Below are positions 5,590-6,843 of a stretch of 6,843 nt of DNA, piece after piece. Source of the stretch: Clostridiales bacterium (GTDB taxonomy: Bacteria; Bacillota; Clostridia; Oscillospirales; Acutalibacteraceae). The translations under genes were made by a program, and so were the position numbers. The stretch is from NCBI GenBank assembly GCA_021202245.1, contig JAJQDK010000043.1, positions 11,647 to 18,489 on the forward strand. Reading direction: 5' to 3'. The notes beneath the pieces were generated by a model. It saw only the letters and a list, made by a program, of their open reading frames with translations. It was not told the origin of the DNA and ran no database searches. The first letter of the stretch is position 1, and every line of letters begins with the position of its first letter.

Positions 5590-6105
5590 TTGGAACTGAC
5601 ATTTCTTGAGCAAAGCACAGCTTTTGCGTATTCGTTGATATTGGGCGCTGTTCTCGGTTCCGTTTACGGCTTGTTCAAAATATTCAGAACGGCGTTTTGC
5701 TCGGGGAAGGCTTCAACCTTTATCTGTGACTTTCTGTTTATGCTCCTGTCGGCAGCTGCTATATTTTATTTTTCAACGGCGTTTTTGTACGGATATATAA
5801 GGGTGTATGTTTTTATCGGCTGTGCAGCCGGATTCTTTATTTACAGGGCAAGCTTGGGCAGACTGTTTTCTAAAATTTATTGTCCTCTTATTATTACTTC
5901 CAAAAAAATTTCACGCAAAATTCAGGGAAAAATTAAAAATTTTACAAAAAAGCTATTGAAAATTGCGTACAAGATATTGTATAATATCTTTATAAAGGTA
6001 AGAGTATCCGGAAATAAATGTTTCTTTGCATTGAATAAAAGGGTAATGACAGCTAATGAGAAACGAAAAGGAAAACACAAAGAGCAAAAAGGCGCCTCAG
6101 AATGA
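5590..6105 (+). CDS. yabQ: Spore cortex membrane protein YabQ
   Basis: A 171-residue membrane protein of the YabQ family. In B. subtilis YabQ sits in the outer forespore membrane and is needed for cortex formation. Three hydrophobic segments are visible, near residues 11-31, 44-66 and 71-85. The third lies in the family's GYIRVYVFIGCAAGFFIYR signature. A long, strongly basic tail (about 86-171) is probably cytoplasmic. The TTG start at 5590 is supported by AGGGGA at 5578-5583 with a 6-base gap, and it gives the typical MELTFLEQ...F N-terminus. The final 16 codons overlap the start of divIC in another frame, and the coding sequence also hosts a predicted divIC promoter. Expression is probably from the sigma-E promoter ahead of yabP. 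Confidence 0.87.
   Translation: MELTFLEQSTAFAYSLILGAVLGSVYGLFKIFRTAFCSGKASTFICDFLFMLLSAAAIFYFSTAFLYGYIRVYVFIGCAAGFFIYRASLGRLFSKIYCPLIITSKKISRKIQGKIKNFTKKLLKIAYKILYNIFIKVRVSGNKCFFALNKRVMTANEKRKGKHKEQKGASE
5956..5985 (+). promoter_or_regulatory. Predicted sigma-A promoter for divIC inside yabQ
   Basis: TTGAAA (5956-5961), an 18-base spacer and a perfect TATAAT (5980-5985), within the yabQ coding sequence. A start near 5992 gives a leader of about 64 bases to the divIC ATG at 6056. This would supply the division protein in vegetative cells independently of the sporulation promoter upstream. Confidence 0.6.
5971..5990. repeat. Perfect 8-4-8 inverted repeat over the divIC -10 box
   Basis: AAGATATT (5971-5978), spacer GTAT, then AATATCTT (5983-5990). 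The palindrome is centred on the TATAAT of the predicted divIC promoter. It has operator-like geometry, but it is AT-rich and sits in coding sequence, so chance is a real alternative. There is no T-tract behind it, so it is not a terminator. Confidence 0.55.
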
Positions 6106-6424
6106 TGATGACACGATAAAGGAAATACAACCCAAAAAGCATAAGAAAAAAAGGCATATTTTGATTTATCTTGCGATTATCGGCTTTACTTTTTATGCAG
6201 TAATTACCATAATAATTCAGACCGTTGAAATTGGTGACAAAAAGGCTGAGCTTGAGGAGTTGCAGCAGCAGATAAATGTTGTTGAAATTCAAACGCAGTA
6301 TCTTGAAAAGGTTCAGAACTACGAAGGTGACGACCTTTCCGAGTATATAGAAAAAATAGCAGAGGACGATCTCGGCTACGTGAGTGACGGCGAAAGAATT
6401 TTCATTAACGTAGCCGGAGATTGA
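6056..6424 (+). CDS. divIC: Septum formation initiator DivIC (FtsB/DivIC family)
   Basis: A 122-residue bitopic membrane protein of the divisome; in Firmicutes DivIC forms a complex with FtsL and DivIB and helps activate septal wall synthesis. The layout is typical: a charged cytoplasmic N-terminus rich in Lys (1-34), one membrane helix (about 35-54), an extracytoplasmic coiled coil with heptads (about 57-92), then the conserved EKIAEDDLGYVSDGERIFIN end. The ATG at 6056 lies 50 bases inside yabQ in a different frame. Its Shine-Dalgarno (AAAAGGG, 6037-6043) is 12 bases away, longer than usual, so translational coupling to yabQ may help. A promoter within yabQ should allow vegetative expression. 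Confidence 0.92.
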   Translation: MRNEKENTKSKKAPQNDDDTIKEIQPKKHKKKRHILIYLAIIGFTFYAVITIIIQTVEIGDKKAELEELQQQINVVEIQTQYLEKVQNYEGDDLSEYIEKIAEDDLGYVSDGERIFINVAGD

Positions 6425-6449
6425 TAAAAAGAAATTAAAAGGGTAGAAT
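6421..6449 (+). promoter_or_regulatory. Predicted sigma-A promoter for the S1-domain gene
   Basis: TTGATA (6421-6426), a 17-base spacer and TAGAAT (6444-6449), each box matching 5 of 6 consensus bases. The -35 box contains the TGA stop of divIC. It would start transcription near 6456, only about 18 bases before the ATG at 6474 and inside the ribosome binding site, so the leader would be very short. This lowers confidence. Confidence 0.4.
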
Positions 6450-6473
6450 AACTTTAAGGGGTAATATTTTTTT

Positions 6474-6843
6474 ATGGCAATTGAAGTCGGAATGATTCTG
6501 GAAGGCAAGGTATCGGGAATTACTAAGTTTGGAGCGTTTGTTGATTTACCCGATTCCAAAACAGGTATGGTACATATTTCCGAGGTTGCGCCTACGTATA
6601 TAAACGAAATCAGTGATTACGTAAAGCTCGGACAAACCGTAAAGGTGAAGGTGCTTGCCTTAAACGACGGCAAAATCAGCCTGTCTATGAAACAGGCGCT
6701 TCCGCCGAAGGAAAGACAGAGAAAATCTCACGACAGACACGACAGATCCGACCGGAGGCAAAACTCACGCAAACCACCCTACAAGCCTTCTCCGCCCGTT
6801 AAATCACCCGGTGATTTTGAATGGCAGAGTTCGCATAACAATT
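6474..6843 (+). CDS. yabR: S1-domain RNA-binding protein, YabR-like (3' end missing)
   Basis: The first 123 residues of a small S1-domain protein; the frame is open to the window edge. Residues about 6-73 form one S1 (OB-fold) RNA-binding domain: GMILEGKVSGITKFGAFVDL, then TGMVHISEVA and VKVKVLALNDGKISLSMKQA, closely following B. subtilis YabR. A basic, proline-rich linker (about 78-111) follows, then GDFEWQSS, which in clostridial relatives leads to a short conserved C-terminal helix beyond the window. The ATG at 6474 has AAGGGG (6456-6461) upstream with a T-rich 12-base gap. The position after divIC is as in B. subtilis. The family resembles a general stress/polynucleotide-binding protein; its RNA target is unknown. 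Confidence 0.9.
   Translation, partial: MAIEVGMILEGKVSGITKFGAFVDLPDSKTGMVHISEVAPTYINEISDYVKLGQTVKVKVLALNDGKISLSMKQALPPKERQRKSHDRHDRSDRRQNSRKPPYKPSPPVKSPGDFEWQSSHNN

Overview
This window looks like a chromosomal housekeeping and sporulation locus from a spore-forming Firmicute, most likely a gut-type clostridial lineage (Oscillospirales/Ruminococcaceae-like; this placement is inference from protein style only). All ten genes lie on the + strand. There is no sign of mobile DNA, CRISPR, rRNA or tRNA. The order from about 1.9 kb to the end (MVF-family flippase, mazG, HU, rqcP, yabP, yabQ, divIC, S1-domain protein) matches the Bacillus subtilis yabM-yabN-yabO(rqcP)-yabP-yabQ-divIC-yabR neighbourhood. 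An HU gene is added between mazG and rqcP, and the region upstream of the flippase holds hemZ and a zinc-ribbon gene instead of spoVT.

Layout: 1-1292 is the 3' part of hemZ (radical SAM). 1298-1326 is a strong sigma-A-type promoter driving a small coiled-coil/zinc-ribbon protein (1394-1864). 1900-3702 is a multi-pass lipid-linked oligosaccharide flippase relative (SpoVB/YabM/MurJ superfamily). A promoter straddling its stop codon leads into mazG (3760-4554) and HU (4574-4825), followed by a clear intrinsic terminator (4866-4915). rqcP follows (4939-5181). A 120-base gap then carries a sigma-E-like promoter and a hairpin that would bury the yabP ribosome binding site. yabP (5302-5574), yabQ (5590-6105) and divIC (6056-6424, overlapping yabQ by 50 bases) come next. 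A consensus sigma-A promoter for divIC lies inside yabQ, and another promoter at the divIC stop leads into an S1-domain gene (6474 to the window end, incomplete).

How it fits together: the block mixes vegetative functions (NTP clean-up by MazG, nucleoid protein HU, ribosome rescue by RqcP, division protein DivIC, S1 RNA binding) with mother-cell sporulation functions (YabP, YabQ, possibly the flippase). The signals between genes appear arranged so that neighbouring vegetative and sporulation genes can be expressed separately. The most notable observations are the yabP leader, where the predicted sigma-E -10 box doubles as the anti-Shine-Dalgarno arm of a 10-bp hairpin, and an in-frame TGA in HU that cuts off a C-terminal helix still recognisable in the downstream codons. 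I see no novel multi-gene system here; the interest is in regulatory architecture.
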